Source: Solibacillus sp. FSL R7-0668 (GTDB taxonomy: Bacteria > Bacillota > Bacilli > Bacillales_A > Planococcaceae). Taken from it: a stretch of DNA of 51,185 bases. The stretch is from NCBI RefSeq assembly GCF_038006205.1, contig NZ_JBBOUU010000003.1, positions 1 through 51,185 of the forward strand. The letters run 5' to 3'. The translations under genes and the position numbers were made by a program. The number at the start of each line of letters is the position of its first letter. The first letter of the stretch is position 1. The notes under the pieces are model-generated. The model had not been told where the DNA came from, ran no database searches, and worked only from the letters and a program-made list of their open reading frames with translations. This document shows positions 16,388 to 24,171 of this stretch, piece after piece.

Positions 16388-16654
16388 ATGAAATCAACTG
16401 GCATCGTTCGAAAAGTCGATGAATTAGGACGTATTGTTATACCAAGAGAACTACGAAGAACACTTGAAATTAACGAGAAGGACCCTGTTGAAATCTTCGT
16501 TGATGGTGAGGAAATCATTTTACGAAAGTTTGTTTCCAATGCTGCGTGCATTGTGACTGGGGAAATTACGCCTGAAAACTTCACATTGTTTAATAACATC
16601 ACCCTTTCGCCAAAGGGTGCCGAAATTTTGTTAGATAAATTAGAGAAAAAATAA
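16388..16654 (+). CDS. AbrB-family transition-state-type regulator
   Basis: 88 aa. The N-terminal STGIVRKVDELGRIVIPRELRRTLEI is the AbrB/SpoVT swapped-hairpin DNA-binding domain, followed by KDPVEIFVDGEEIILRK. The C-terminal ~35 residues (GEITPENFTLFNNITLSPKGAEILLDKL) match the AbrB/Abh multimerisation half. A TAGGAGG site precedes the ATG. It is probably co-transcribed with the coiled-coil gene and ends at a strong terminator. It likely acts as a growth-phase repressor of plasmid genes; AbrB homologues are common on Bacillus plasmids. Confidence 0.9.
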   Translation: MKSTGIVRKVDELGRIVIPRELRRTLEINEKDPVEIFVDGEEIILRKFVSNAACIVTGEITPENFTLFNNITLSPKGAEILLDKLEKK

Positions 16655-16665
16655 TTCAGTAGAAG

Positions 16666-16706
16666 AAATAGGTGCATCCGCGATTATGGATGCACCTATT
16701 TTTTTA
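16666..16706 (+). terminator. Intrinsic terminator after the AbrB-like gene
   Basis: A 14-bp perfect stem, AAATAGGTGCATCC with its complement, eight-base loop and a run of T. Confidence 0.95.
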
Positions 16707-16723
16707 AATACACTGCCCAATAT

Positions 16724-16759
16724 GAGGTCCGTCAGAAAAATGCGTATTACAACGTTAAG
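16724..16759 (+). repeat. Tn3-type terminal repeat, copy 1
   Basis: GAGGTCCGTCAGAAAAATGCG...ACAACGTTAAG resembles the 38-bp Tn1546-type end GGGGTAGCGTCAGGAAAATGCGG... in order and spacing. About 85 bases including this repeat are similar to 17252-17350. Confidence 0.65.
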
Positions 16760-16915
16760 CACAACACCATTTCAAATTTGGGGACTTTTTTATTCAACAA
16801 ACAGTAAGTGAAAGAAAGTAAGCAGTCGACATTTCTACTATTAGAATAAAAATTCGAAACCTTTTCCCAATTTAATCGTATTGAAACTAAAATCATATAG
16901 TAGGAGCCTGATATA

Positions 16916-17209
16916 ATGTCGAAAAAAAACAATGGGAGGATTATTTCTAAATTATCAAAAGCATTTAATGAATACTTTTATGCTTGGGGCGATAACGATC
17001 CTAAAAGAAATGTTTGGAGATATGGAAAATATGTATCGTTAAAACAATTGTATGGATATGACGATTATGTATATTACAGACCACGTAGACAAAAGGCAAA
17101 AGTGGTAATCATTATAGTTTGTTTAACGATTGGATATTGTCTATATAAATGTGGCTATTACCTCAAAGACAAATACGATAAAAGAAAGTCAGATAAAGAA
17201 AACCTCTAG
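16916..17209 (+). CDS. Small single-pass membrane protein, unknown (97 aa)
   Basis: ATG 16916 follows TAGGAG at eight bases. The N-terminal ~60 residues are basic and aromatic (NEYFYAWGDNDPKRNVWRYGKYVSLKQLYGYDDYVYY). One membrane helix is at ~65-83 (KVVIIIVCLTIGYCLYKCGYY), and the tail is charged. It sits alone between Tn3-type repeats 1 and 2. I do not recognise a family. Confidence 0.5.
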   Translation: MSKKNNGRIISKLSKAFNEYFYAWGDNDPKRNVWRYGKYVSLKQLYGYDDYVYYRPRRQKAKVVIIIVCLTIGYCLYKCGYYLKDKYDKRKSDKENL

Positions 17210-17251
17210 TTTAAAATATGCTAGAGATTTTCCTTATACTTCTTTCTGAAA

Positions 17252-17289
17252 GGGGAAACGTCAGAAAAATGCGGATTTACAACATTAAA
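17252..17289 (+). repeat. Tn3-type terminal repeat, copy 2
   Basis: GGGGAAACGTCAGAAAAATG followed by CGGATTTACAACATTAA; same orientation as copy 1. The following bases to ~17350 (GTGGACTTTTTTTATTCAAC...GAAAGAACGTAAG) also match those after copy 1. The rest of 17290-17640 holds an AT-rich inverted repeat TTGAATAG/CTATTATTCAA near 17411-17442 and no gene. Confidence 0.7.
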
Positions 17290-17650
17290 TTAAAAAGACT
17301 TCCGCTTTGTGGACTTTTTTTATTCAACTCCCATGAAAGAACGTAAGAATCTTTTATTCTCTGTGGTGAAGTGGTGATTTTTTCGCTTCATGGATGGCTA
17401 ACGGGAATTAGTTGAATAGCGTTGGTTAACTATTATTCAACAACCGAATCATCATCCGGAATATAAGGTATTGTCTAAATTATATAATTTTGAAATAATT
17501 GGAATATAGCAAACTCTAAACTTTATAGTTAGGTTAATTGCATTTGTACTTTATAGCTTCATTTTCATGTTAATTCATCATTATTATTAAAAGGTGAATT
17601 AATACAATATTAAATGTGTGATAAATATGGTAATTGGAGGATAGTCAAAA

Positions 17651-18436
17651 ATGAAGAAACTAGTAAGTGCGCTTATTGCTTGTATTTTTGTTATTGCATT
17701 AGCCGGATGTGGCGGAGATTCAAATAAACATGAAGGTGAAGCAAAAACCCCGTCAGGTTCAAGCATCCAAGAAGGTAGAAATTATCAAGATGTTATTAAT
17801 GATTTTGAAGAAAAAGGTTTCACAAATATTAAAACAGAAAAACTGGAAGATTTAATCACAGGGTGGATAACAAAAGATGGTGAGGTTGAAGAAGTATCTG
17901 TTGGTGGCGATGTTGATTATTCTCCAGATACATGGGTATCTGCGAATACAGAAGTCATTATTAAGTATCACACATTCCAAAAAGAAGAAACTGAGAGTGT
18001 AGTAGAATCTGAGGTAAAGGATAATTCAAGTGCAGAAAAGACAGAAGAAGAAATCTTAACAGTAGATAACAACAAAGAATTAGCAGAAATACTTAGCACA
18101 AAAGACGAGTCTAGTCCTCTTTTTAAAGAATTTGCTCAGAAGTATGCTGGAAGAACCATTGAGTTTGATGGGAATACCGCTTATGTGAATAACCACGGAA
18201 ATAATAAAACAAGATTTGATTATTTAATTTTTGCTGGAGACTATAGTGAAACTACTTTCTCGGGACCTAATTTCCAATTTAAAGATGTTAATTATTATGA
18301 TTTGCATCTTACAGGAGATAATATTCCTGACACTTTCGGAATAGGTCTTAATATTCGTATCATTGCTACGGTTGAAGAATATGATGAAAATTCTGGTCTT
18401 TTTCAACTCAAACCGGTTTCTATCAAAATGAGATAA
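17651..18436 (+). CDS. Lipoprotein with PASTA-like and DUF4839-like regions
   Basis: 261 aa. The signal peptide MKKLVSALIACIFVIALAGCGG has lipobox LAGC. Residues ~40-115 (GRNYQDVINDFEEKGFTNIKTEKL...VSANTEVIIKYH) resemble a PASTA-type repeat. Residues ~140-261 (LAEILSTKD...GRTIEFDGNTAYVNNHGNNKTRFDYLIFAGDY...GPNFQFKDVNY) look like the DUF4839 domain of Gram-positive lipoproteins. ATG follows TGGAGG. It stands alone in the cargo region between Tn3-type repeats 2 and 3. Function is unknown; exposure on the outside of the membrane is expected. Confidence 0.7.
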   Translation: MKKLVSALIACIFVIALAGCGGDSNKHEGEAKTPSGSSIQEGRNYQDVINDFEEKGFTNIKTEKLEDLITGWITKDGEVEEVSVGGDVDYSPDTWVSANTEVIIKYHTFQKEETESVVESEVKDNSSAEKTEEEILTVDNNKELAEILSTKDESSPLFKEFAQKYAGRTIEFDGNTAYVNNHGNNKTRFDYLIFAGDYSETTFSGPNFQFKDVNYYDLHLTGDNIPDTFGIGLNIRIIATVEEYDENSGLFQLKPVSIKMR

Positions 18437-18611
18437 ATATTTTTAACACGTAGTCGGCGGCATTTGAGTGAGCTTTTTTAGATGTAAAAAAGATGGTGAA
18501 GGATTGCACTAAAGTAAACTTGCTGCTTTAGTGCAACAAGCACTTCAAAAATTCCCCAATGACACTTAGGGAGCGTTCAATCCATCAGCTAAGACATTCA
18601 ATTTTTTGTTC

Positions 18612-18649
18612 GAGGTAGTGTCATAAAAATACGAATTTACAATGTTGAG
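18612..18649 (+). repeat. Tn3-type terminal repeat, copy 3 (degenerate)
   Basis: GAGGTAGTGTCATAAAAATACGAATTTACAATGTTGAG keeps the order of the other copies with more changes. The 18437-18744 gap otherwise holds an imperfect stem (TTCCCC...GGGAGCG at 18552-18577) and no gene. Confidence 0.55.
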
Positions 18650-18744
18650 CAAGAAATGCTCCAAACATTTTTAGGTGAGCCCCCTGACATGGAGGAATAT
18701 TACAAACAAACCATAGAATAATTCTTTAATTGGGAGGGATGAAT

Positions 18745-18948
18745 ATGAATTATAAAGATAACATACTTCAATTAATTCAAAATAATAAGGAATTATATTG
18801 TGATGATTGTATTTCAGAATTGCTAAATATAAAACCTCGTCAACAGGTAAATGCAATATGTAACAAGTTGTTTGTTACAAACAAAATAGTTCGCGATAAA
18901 CGTTGTTGTAGCAACTGTAAAAAAGATAAGCTAGTCAACATTCAATAA
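18745..18948 (+). CDS. Small Cys-rich, probably zinc-binding protein (67 aa)
   Basis: ATG 18745 is preceded by GGGAGG at eight bases; the in-frame ATG at 18739 is too close to that site. The protein begins MNYKDNILQLIQNNKELYCDDCISELL and ends VRDKRCCSNCKKDKL. The CDDC and CCSNC pairs suggest a zinc site around a short winged-helix-like segment (LNIKPRQQVNAICNKL). It is the first of three small cysteine-motif frames in a row. Unknown function. Confidence 0.55.
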   Translation: MNYKDNILQLIQNNKELYCDDCISELLNIKPRQQVNAICNKLFVTNKIVRDKRCCSNCKKDKLVNIQ

Positions 18949-18977
18949 GATGATGCGTTTGAATTCCTTTACAATAA

Positions 18978-19076
18978 GGTGGCGAATATAAAGACGCATG
19001 GGAAGATGGGAATAACGAATATGCATATGTTATCTGTCCACATTGCCGTTGTAAGAATGAAATATATGAAGATTAG
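18978..19076 (+). pseudogene. Remnant of a small zinc-ribbon gene
   Basis: The open frame GGEYKDAWEDGNNEYAYVICPHCRCKNEIYED carries a CPHC pair and ends 11 bases before the next gene. It has no ATG, GTG or TTG start, and a stop codon lies directly before it, although AAGGTGG is present. It is either a 5'-truncated gene or one with a rare ATA start. Confidence 0.35.
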
Positions 19077-19087
19077 GTGGAATAATA

Positions 19088-19243
19088 ATGGGAGAAAGAT
19101 TTCCAGATATCGATTGGTATTGCGATAAATGTAATGCTTACTTAAATTCACAAGAAGGTTTTGATGACCATAAATATTTATGGAAATGTACAGAATGTGG
19201 ATTTAAAAGTAGTATTTCAAAAGATAACATTTTAGAAGATTAG
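19088..19243 (+). CDS. Small zinc-ribbon protein (51 aa)
   Basis: ATG 19088 follows AGGTGG. The peptide MGERFPDIDWYCDKCNAYLN...HKYLWKCTECGFKSS has paired CDKC and CTEC motifs 21 residues apart, the form of a small rubredoxin-like or Sec23/24-type zinc ribbon. Very similar short proteins occur widely in Firmicutes, but their role is not known to me. It ends 47 bases before Tn3-type repeat 4. Confidence 0.65.
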   Translation: MGERFPDIDWYCDKCNAYLNSQEGFDDHKYLWKCTECGFKSSISKDNILED

Positions 19244-19290
19244 TATGATTAAAGAATTAAACTGAAGATGAATCTAATATTTTCTTTATA

Positions 19291-19328
19291 GGGGTCCCGT
19301 CAGATTTATGCGGATTTACAACGTTAAG
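19291..19328 (+). repeat. Tn3-type terminal repeat, copy 4 (complete 38 bp)
   Basis: GGGGTCCCGTCAG...ATGCGGATTTACAACG...TTAAG is exactly 38 bp, the usual length of Tn3-family ends, and closest to the Tn1546 form. It faces the same way as the other three. Confidence 0.75.
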
Positions 19329-19337
19329 GGGGATAAT

Positions 19338-19400
19338 GTTCCCAAACGACGCTTTGGGAACTATTGTTATAATTATGAGTATCTCGTAATTATAACAATA
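19338..19400. repeat. Stem-loop repeat R1 and an adjacent AT-rich inverted repeat
   Basis: GTTCCCAAA...TTTGGGAAC (19338-19361) is the first of four related stem-loops. TATTGTTATAATTA (19362-19375) and its complement (19387-19400) follow directly. Both lie upstream of the GNAT gene. Confidence 0.65.
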
Positions 19401-19499
19401 AAATTTCAATGTATTAAGATTTATTTGCTAATTCCACTTTTCAAAAGTTGAATTATACATATTAAAAAGTCATAACTATATTTGAAAGGTGAGATTGCT

Positions 19500-19940
19500 T
19501 TGCTAGAGTTAAGAAAAATTAATAGTGACAATTATGAAGAATGTTTAAATTTGCGTACAACTGATACAAGTGTGGAATTTGTAGATTCTGTGGAGTTTTC
19601 ATTAGCCGAAGCGTGGGTATTTTATGAGGAGTCACGCCCTTTTGCAATTTATGCTGATAATGTGATGGTAGGCTTTGTTTCAATGTCTATTGTTGATAAT
19701 AACCCCCAAATCATAAATTTTATGATAGATAGCCGTTTTCAAAAAAGAGGCTATGGAACAGTAGCCGCTAGGCTTTGTATTGAATATTTGTGTAAAGAAT
19801 TCAATGCACGTAGGATTTCCTTACCAGTTAATTTAGAAAATAAAACCGCACTAAAATTTTGGGGTAGCTTAGGCTTTGAGCAATCGGACAATATAGAAAA
19901 TGGTTATCTTTATATGCGATTATACATAGCAGAAAAATAG
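19500..19940 (+). CDS. GNAT-family N-acetyltransferase
   Basis: 146 aa. The acetyl-CoA-binding signature RFQKRGYGTVAARLCIEYL (Q/R-x-x-G-x-G/A) is preceded by the strand IINFMID and followed by LPVNLENKTALKFWGSLGFEQ, the standard GNAT motifs A and B. It probably acetylates a small molecule or peptide; the substrate cannot be read from sequence. The TTG at 19500 lies six bases after AAAGGTGAG; an upstream TTG at 19482 overlaps that site and is less likely. It sits between stem-loop repeats R1 and R2 like a cargo cassette. Confidence 0.8.
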   Translation: MLELRKINSDNYEECLNLRTTDTSVEFVDSVEFSLAEAWVFYEESRPFAIYADNVMVGFVSMSIVDNNPQIINFMIDSRFQKRGYGTVAARLCIEYLCKEFNARRISLPVNLENKTALKFWGSLGFEQSDNIENGYLYMRLYIAEK

Positions 19941-19967
19941 GTGTGAGTATACAAATCCATACAAAAT

Positions 19968-20043
19968 AACGTTCCCAAATGAAAGCTTGGTAACATTTCA
20001 AACAGCGACCAGCACTGTTAAATCAGTATTTGTCGCTGTTTTT
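19968..20043 (+). terminator. Stem-loop repeat R2 followed by an intrinsic terminator
   Basis: AACGTTCCCAAATGAAAGCTTGG (first 20 bases diagnostic; 19968-19997 in all) is followed by AACAGCGAC...GTCGCTGTT (20001-20040) and TTTA. The VanZ-like gene ends in the same repeat-plus-terminator arrangement. Confidence 0.7.
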
Positions 20044-20145
20044 AATAGAAAATAACGCTCTGAGACGCTGCGAGATATCATTTTAAAGAGGGCTGCTCAA
20101 TTCACTCTATCTGAATGAAGGTAAAATATAAATAGAATCTCAATG

Positions 20146-20175
20146 AATGTTACCAAAGGACGCTTTGGGAATATT
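20146..20175. repeat. Stem-loop repeat R3
   Basis: AATGTTACCAAAGGACGCTT followed by TGGGAATATT, related to R1, lies upstream of the VanZ-like gene. Confidence 0.6.
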
Positions 20176-20275
20176 GTTTGTACTTCAATTAACGTGAAAA
20201 ACTCGTTTGTTTTATAATGTAAAATTAAGTAAAATGAGGATTGTAAAATGTTATAAAAAGTGGGAGATGTTAATT

Positions 20276-20857
20276 GTGCATTCAACATACGTTCTTTACA
20301 ATATTGTTCCTTTAGGATTTCTAATTTTGCTAGTATATATTTTTATTGATGTATTTCTTGACTATTTTAGAAAAGTGAAAAAAAGTAATAAAAAGCGAGT
20401 TATTCTTTATAGCTTTATCTTTTACTTAATAAGCTTAATTCAAATTAAATTTGGTGGATTCACGCTCCCTCAAAATCCAGCGGACAACAGTAGCAGATTT
20501 ATTTCAACGAATGACTGGTTTGGAATATTTGATACTATGCACTTTAATATTTCTATTTGGAGTTATTCAGCTTTATTTTATAATGTTATTTTATTTGTAC
20601 CGTTTGGGATTTCCTTATTACTCCTTTTCAATTTAAAAAGTAACAAAAAAGCAATTTCTATTGTTATTTTAAGTTGTTCGGTAATCTACTTTTCTGGTCT
20701 TTTATTTGGGGAGACTGGTGTAGTTATGAGAAACAATGGTAATACGGATATTATCTATTTGTTATTTAATATTCTTGGTGGGGTATTAGGTATATTTTTA
20801 GTAAAATACGCAGTAAATTTTATTCGCTCATATAAATTAAATTTACAAGTGAAGTAA
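20276..20857 (+). CDS. VanZ-like membrane protein
   Basis: 193 aa from GTG 20276, nine bases after GTGGGAG. Four to five membrane segments are seen. The stretch ALFYNVILFVPFGISLLLLF contains the N-x-x-L-F-x-P-F-G signature of the VanZ family, followed by two helices and NIIYLLFNILGGVLGIFLVKY-like residues. VanZ proteins give low-level teicoplanin resistance in some elements, but most family members have no known role. It lies between stem-loop repeats R3 and R4. Confidence 0.75.
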   Translation: MHSTYVLYNIVPLGFLILLVYIFIDVFLDYFRKVKKSNKKRVILYSFIFYLISLIQIKFGGFTLPQNPADNSSRFISTNDWFGIFDTMHFNISIWSYSALFYNVILFVPFGISLLLLFNLKSNKKAISIVILSCSVIYFSGLLFGETGVVMRNNGNTDIIYLLFNILGGVLGIFLVKYAVNFIRSYKLNLQVK

Positions 20858-20916
20858 AATGATCAATAACAATCAAACTAAATTTGTTGAATAAAATATA
20901 CACACATATATCTAAT

Positions 20917-20989
20917 AACGTTCCCAAATGCAAGTTTGGACGTATAGTAAAGAGGCACAAATGCTGTACTACCAGTGTTTGTGCCTTTT
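20917..20989 (+). terminator. Stem-loop repeat R4 followed by an intrinsic terminator
   Basis: AACGTTCCCAAATGCAAGTT (20917-20936 of a unit to 20944) is nearly the same as R2. AGAGGCACAAA (20951-20961) and TTTGTGCCTTTT (20978-20989) form the terminator stem. Nothing else is recognisable up to the relaxase stop at 21138. Confidence 0.7.
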
Positions 20990-21137
20990 GACTTGGAACA
21001 TTGTTTATACATGGTTTTATACACATTCCGATAAAGCCACTTGCAGCAATAGTTGAACGCACTTTTATGAAATTACGCATCGTTCACTTTCTTGCATAAA
21101 ATCTTGCATATTCTTAGCGTATGTTTTGTCGGCAAGA

Positions 21138-23210
21138 CTAGGAACGTTTTCTCTTTTGATTTGATTCCGATTGCTGCCTCATTCGCTGACGCTGCGCCTG
21201 CAACTTTTCAAACTCCTCATATTCAAGCTCATCCAAAATCCGATCAATCGCTTTTCCTTTAAAGAATTGCTCAAATAAAAATGGTGCGCCGTACACTTTT
21301 AATTGCTTACCACCAAACGTATCATTGTAACGAACAACACCGTCCCTCGTCTGCACAACCGTAACCGCTAAATGACGGTTTGCCTGTTCTTCCGATAAAA
21401 TACCTTCGCCTATGCAATCACTTAATACAAACGCTCGGTAACGAGGATGATTGAGGTCTTTCACAAATCGTTCCTCTAACTCCTTCTGCAATACTAATAA
21501 CTCCTGAGGCGATACCTGTTCACCTTTTAAAATCGCAATATCGTACGCTTGCTTAAGCGTTAAATAACGATCCACTAATTGCAGCTGCTCTTTTTCGTAC
21601 TTTTTCGGTGGTGTTTGTGGAAAATCTACGAGCTGCTCCTTCACAAAAGCTTCCCCGTAATAATCCATCGCTGTCACAAGCCATTCACGCTCCACAAGCG
21701 ACTTATCCGTAATATCCAAACTTGGCATCCGTAAATGAATCCGTTCGTCGTAATAAGCTCCAAAAATCTTCAATGCTAGCTGCAAACGTTTCAATTCTTT
21801 TAACTGCATTTCAAATTGTGCGCGTTCTGCCTCTGGTAAAATTGCAATCGTCGCTTTATTTTGCAGAGATATGCCATGCTGTTGCATAAAAGTTGCTGTT
21901 TGTTGCTGCACTTTTTGTAATCGTTCCTCAGCTCCTACAACCGTAGCAATCGGCTGCTTCACAATTGACTGAATCTGACGAATAACTTCCTCAGCCCGAG
22001 CGTCCATTAAAACCTCATTTACTTCTGCCTCATTTAAAGTTTTCCCAAAACGAGCTGTACCATTTAATACCTCACGCTTTTCAAAAGGCGTCCATGTGCT
22101 CGTATCAAGCGTAGAATAGTGTTTAAGAAGCAAACGGTCGGCTTCCTTTTCAAATAGCTCCTCAGCCTGTTTAAATGCTTTTTCCTGCGCTTCAAAACCT
22201 TTATAGCTTTGCTCATTAAAATTCCCTAAATCAAGCTGTACTTGCAGCTTCACATCCCAAAAATAAAGCATTCTTCTTTTATCTGCTAATGTTTCAGGCT
22301 GCACATACATTTTCAACACTTTCGATAACTGACCAAGCTCCTGTTTTTCAGCTGGCGATAATGCCTTTAAAATGAGTTCATGTTTTTCAAACTGCTCTAA
22401 TCTTTGCTCAACATCCTGAAGCGCTAATTTCTTCTCATTGCGTTCCTTCACTTCATGATTAATCGCCACTCGGTCAGAAGAACGCCCTTCTTGCTCCATC
22501 TTCCTTGCAACATACCCTTCATGAATCGTCGGCTCCTGCTCCAACCCTAAATCAGCGTGTGATTTCTCAGAAATTTCTATGCCAACACCGGCAAGCGATA
22601 AATGCTGATTCGTATAGACTGCCCAAGCTGTACGCCACTGCTGCAATTTCTCTTTTCGGTTCCAATCATTTACATCAATTTTTCGAGACTTTTTCGCCCC
22701 ACTTTCCGTAAATAAAGCCTCTCCGTTTTCATCAACAATATATTCCTTTCGAGACTTCGCTCCCCAAGAACCATCTTCTAAAAATGGACGCATCGTTAAC
22801 ATCACATGAGCATGTGGATTTTTAACATCATCACGATGAATAGCAACATCTGCAACCATGCCCTCATCTACAAATACCTCTTGTACAAAATGACGCAGTA
22901 ATTCTCTTTGTTGCTGTTTTGACAATTCTACTGGCAAAGCAACTGTAAATTCACGTGCGAGTTGTGCATTTTTCGCCTTCTCAATCTTCTCAACTTCATT
23001 CCATAACCTTTCCCGATCTAAACACCATTCAGGTGCATGTACGGGCTTTAAAAGCATCGTTTCCGGTAATACATCACGGTGATGATAAGAACTCACCTTA
23101 TCATACCGTTCACTATATAATCGTTCTCCACTTCGATAAGCTGCACTGGCGATTGCTGATTGTCCTTTACCTCTAGAAATGACCTGCATACTAAAATGAT
23201 AAATTGCCAT
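21138..23210 (-). CDS. MobA/MobL-type (MOBQ) relaxase
   Basis: 690 aa. The N-terminal domain has the family pattern MAIYHFSMQVISRGKGQSAIASAAYRSGE (Tyr25 is a likely catalytic residue). The three-histidine metal motif IHRDDVKNPHAHVMLTMR is near 124-141. The C-terminal ~430 residues are helical and charged and probably bind DNA and the coupling protein. ATG 23210 follows AGAGGG at seven bases. The oriT lies directly upstream and two accessory genes are divergent. This enzyme nicks oriT and leads the transferred strand into the recipient. Confidence 0.92.
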   Translation of the reverse strand: MAIYHFSMQVISRGKGQSAIASAAYRSGERLYSERYDKVSSYHHRDVLPETMLLKPVHAPEWCLDRERLWNEVEKIEKAKNAQLAREFTVALPVELSKQQQRELLRHFVQEVFVDEGMVADVAIHRDDVKNPHAHVMLTMRPFLEDGSWGAKSRKEYIVDENGEALFTESGAKKSRKIDVNDWNRKEKLQQWRTAWAVYTNQHLSLAGVGIEISEKSHADLGLEQEPTIHEGYVARKMEQEGRSSDRVAINHEVKERNEKKLALQDVEQRLEQFEKHELILKALSPAEKQELGQLSKVLKMYVQPETLADKRRMLYFWDVKLQVQLDLGNFNEQSYKGFEAQEKAFKQAEELFEKEADRLLLKHYSTLDTSTWTPFEKREVLNGTARFGKTLNEAEVNEVLMDARAEEVIRQIQSIVKQPIATVVGAEERLQKVQQQTATFMQQHGISLQNKATIAILPEAERAQFEMQLKELKRLQLALKIFGAYYDERIHLRMPSLDITDKSLVEREWLVTAMDYYGEAFVKEQLVDFPQTPPKKYEKEQLQLVDRYLTLKQAYDIAILKGEQVSPQELLVLQKELEERFVKDLNHPRYRAFVLSDCIGEGILSEEQANRHLAVTVVQTRDGVVRYNDTFGGKQLKVYGAPFLFEQFFKGKAIDRILDELEYEEFEKLQAQRQRMRQQSESNQKRKRS

Positions 23211-23270
23211 CAAGCATCCCTCTTTTCACATGAGCGCTAGCGAATTTTTCACGTGAAGCGTGACCTTGTT

Positions 23271-23330
23271 TTCGCACATACACCAAATGAGAGCGTAGCG
23301 AACAGATGGTGTATAAGTGCGCCCTTAGTT
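23271..23330. other. Origin of transfer (oriT) with nic site
   Basis: ATAAGTGCGCCCTTA (23313-23327) matches the nic core of the pSK41/pIP501/RSF1010-type MOBQ origins. It is directly preceded by an inverted repeat, ATACACCA (23278-23285) and TGGTGTAT (23307-23314), the usual arrangement for relaxase recognition. Cleavage is expected within GCGCCCT-TA. It lies between the relaxase and its divergent accessory genes. Confidence 0.85.
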
Positions 23331-23429
23331 ACTTAGATTTTATCATAAATCTCTTCTTAATTGAATTATTTTCTCTTTTATGTTCTAATATTGTTAAAAT
23401 AGAATTCGAGAATGAGAGGAGCACAACCT

Positions 23430-23660
23430 ATGAATGACATTCGAAAAAAACTTGATAAGCTGGAAGAAATGAAAGAACAAATTCGCCAAGAAAAGGAGAA
23501 AATGAATGCACATATCGGACGCCAGCTCTTAACGAAATTAAATATTCAACATGAAGATCTTTCTAAAACACAGCTTGATGACTTAATTGATACACTCGTT
23601 ACACTTTATCAAGATTACAACACACCAAAAACAGCTCATGAACAAAGACATGACGATTAA
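23430..23660 (+). CDS. Small coiled-coil mobilisation accessory protein
   Basis: 76 aa from ATG 23430, seven bases after AGAGGAG. The N-terminal half is a charged coiled coil (RKKLDKLEEMKEQIRQEKEKMNAHIGRQLL), followed by LNIQHEDLSKTQLDDLIDTLVTLY. It is divergent from the relaxase across oriT, and its end overlaps the next accessory gene. A relaxosome role is inferred from position. Confidence 0.65.
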   Translation: MNDIRKKLDKLEEMKEQIRQEKEKMNAHIGRQLLTKLNIQHEDLSKTQLDDLIDTLVTLYQDYNTPKTAHEQRHDD

Positions 23661-23892
23661 TTCATTACACAAACTAATTGCTGAAAAAAATCGCTTAGAA
23701 CTTGAAATCACAAAGCTCACAAAACAACAAACCCGTAAAGAACGTACACATACACTCATTCAAAAAGGCGCTTTACTAGACAAGTACTTTGATACACACC
23801 ATTTATCCATTGAAGAAACAGAAGAATTACTCCAACTCTTTGCAAACTTCGTAAAAGAAAAACGACCACAACGATTTAATAAATCTACGTAA
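23638..23892 (+). CDS. TraD-like mobilisation accessory protein
   Basis: 84 aa. TRKERTHTLIQKGALLDKYF fits the short 'conjugal transfer protein TraD' family of MOBQ plasmids, in which R-K-x-R-T-x-x-x-I-x-x-G-A-L-L is the conserved patch. It is preceded by a coiled coil and followed by LSIEETEELLQLFANFVKEK. It overlaps the previous gene; ATG 23650 is an alternative start. Palindrome site 5 begins at its stop codon. It probably assists the relaxase at oriT. Confidence 0.6.
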   Translation: MNKDMTINSLHKLIAEKNRLELEITKLTKQQTRKERTHTLIQKGALLDKYFDTHHLSIEETEELLQLFANFVKEKRPQRFNKST

Positions 23893-23916
23893 CAAAGGTG
23901 GAAATTTCTACTTTTG
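23893..23916. promoter_or_regulatory. Palindrome site 5
   Basis: A 24-bp palindrome with two changes (CAAAGGTGGAAA in the left half) extends to 36 bp as ACGTAACAAA...TTTGTTACGT. It overlaps the preceding stop codon and lies 25 bases before the XRE-type regulator. Confidence 0.75.
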
Positions 23917-23940
23917 TTACGTTACTAAAGGAGCCTATCT

Positions 23941-24171
23941 ATGCAACTATTATCAAATACAATTAGAGACCATATCAAAGAACTCATGCAACAGCAAAAC
24001 TTAACTGTTTCTGAACTAGCAAGGCGATCTGAATTAACCCAATCAACCGTAGATTCCGTACTTCATACACAAAATACAAATCCTCGTATTGACACGATCC
24101 ACAAAATGATTAAAGCCCTTAACATATCTATTCCAGAATTCTTTAATCATCCTAAATTTAAAGACCTTTAA
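23941..24171 (+). CDS. XRE-family HTH regulator
   Basis: 76 aa, a single Cro/CI-type helix-turn-helix domain (IKELMQQQNLTVSELARRSELTQSTVDSVLHTQNTNPRIDTIHKMIKAL). The ATG follows AAAGGAG. It lies downstream of the mobilisation accessory genes and next to the replication origin. It may control mobilisation or copy number, and palindrome site 5 just upstream is a candidate operator for it. Confidence 0.85.
   Translation: MQLLSNTIRDHIKELMQQQNLTVSELARRSELTQSTVDSVLHTQNTNPRIDTIHKMIKALNISIPEFFNHPKFKDL

Noticed and set aside
19338-20944. Integron attC sites
   Set aside because: The stem-loops lack paired GTTRRRY/RYYYAAC core sites in the right arrangement, and no integron integrase is present.
20820-21080. 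Leftward 86-aa frame opposite the end of the VanZ-like gene
   Set aside because: It overlaps the gene end and its terminator, has no ribosome site and no recognisable pattern.
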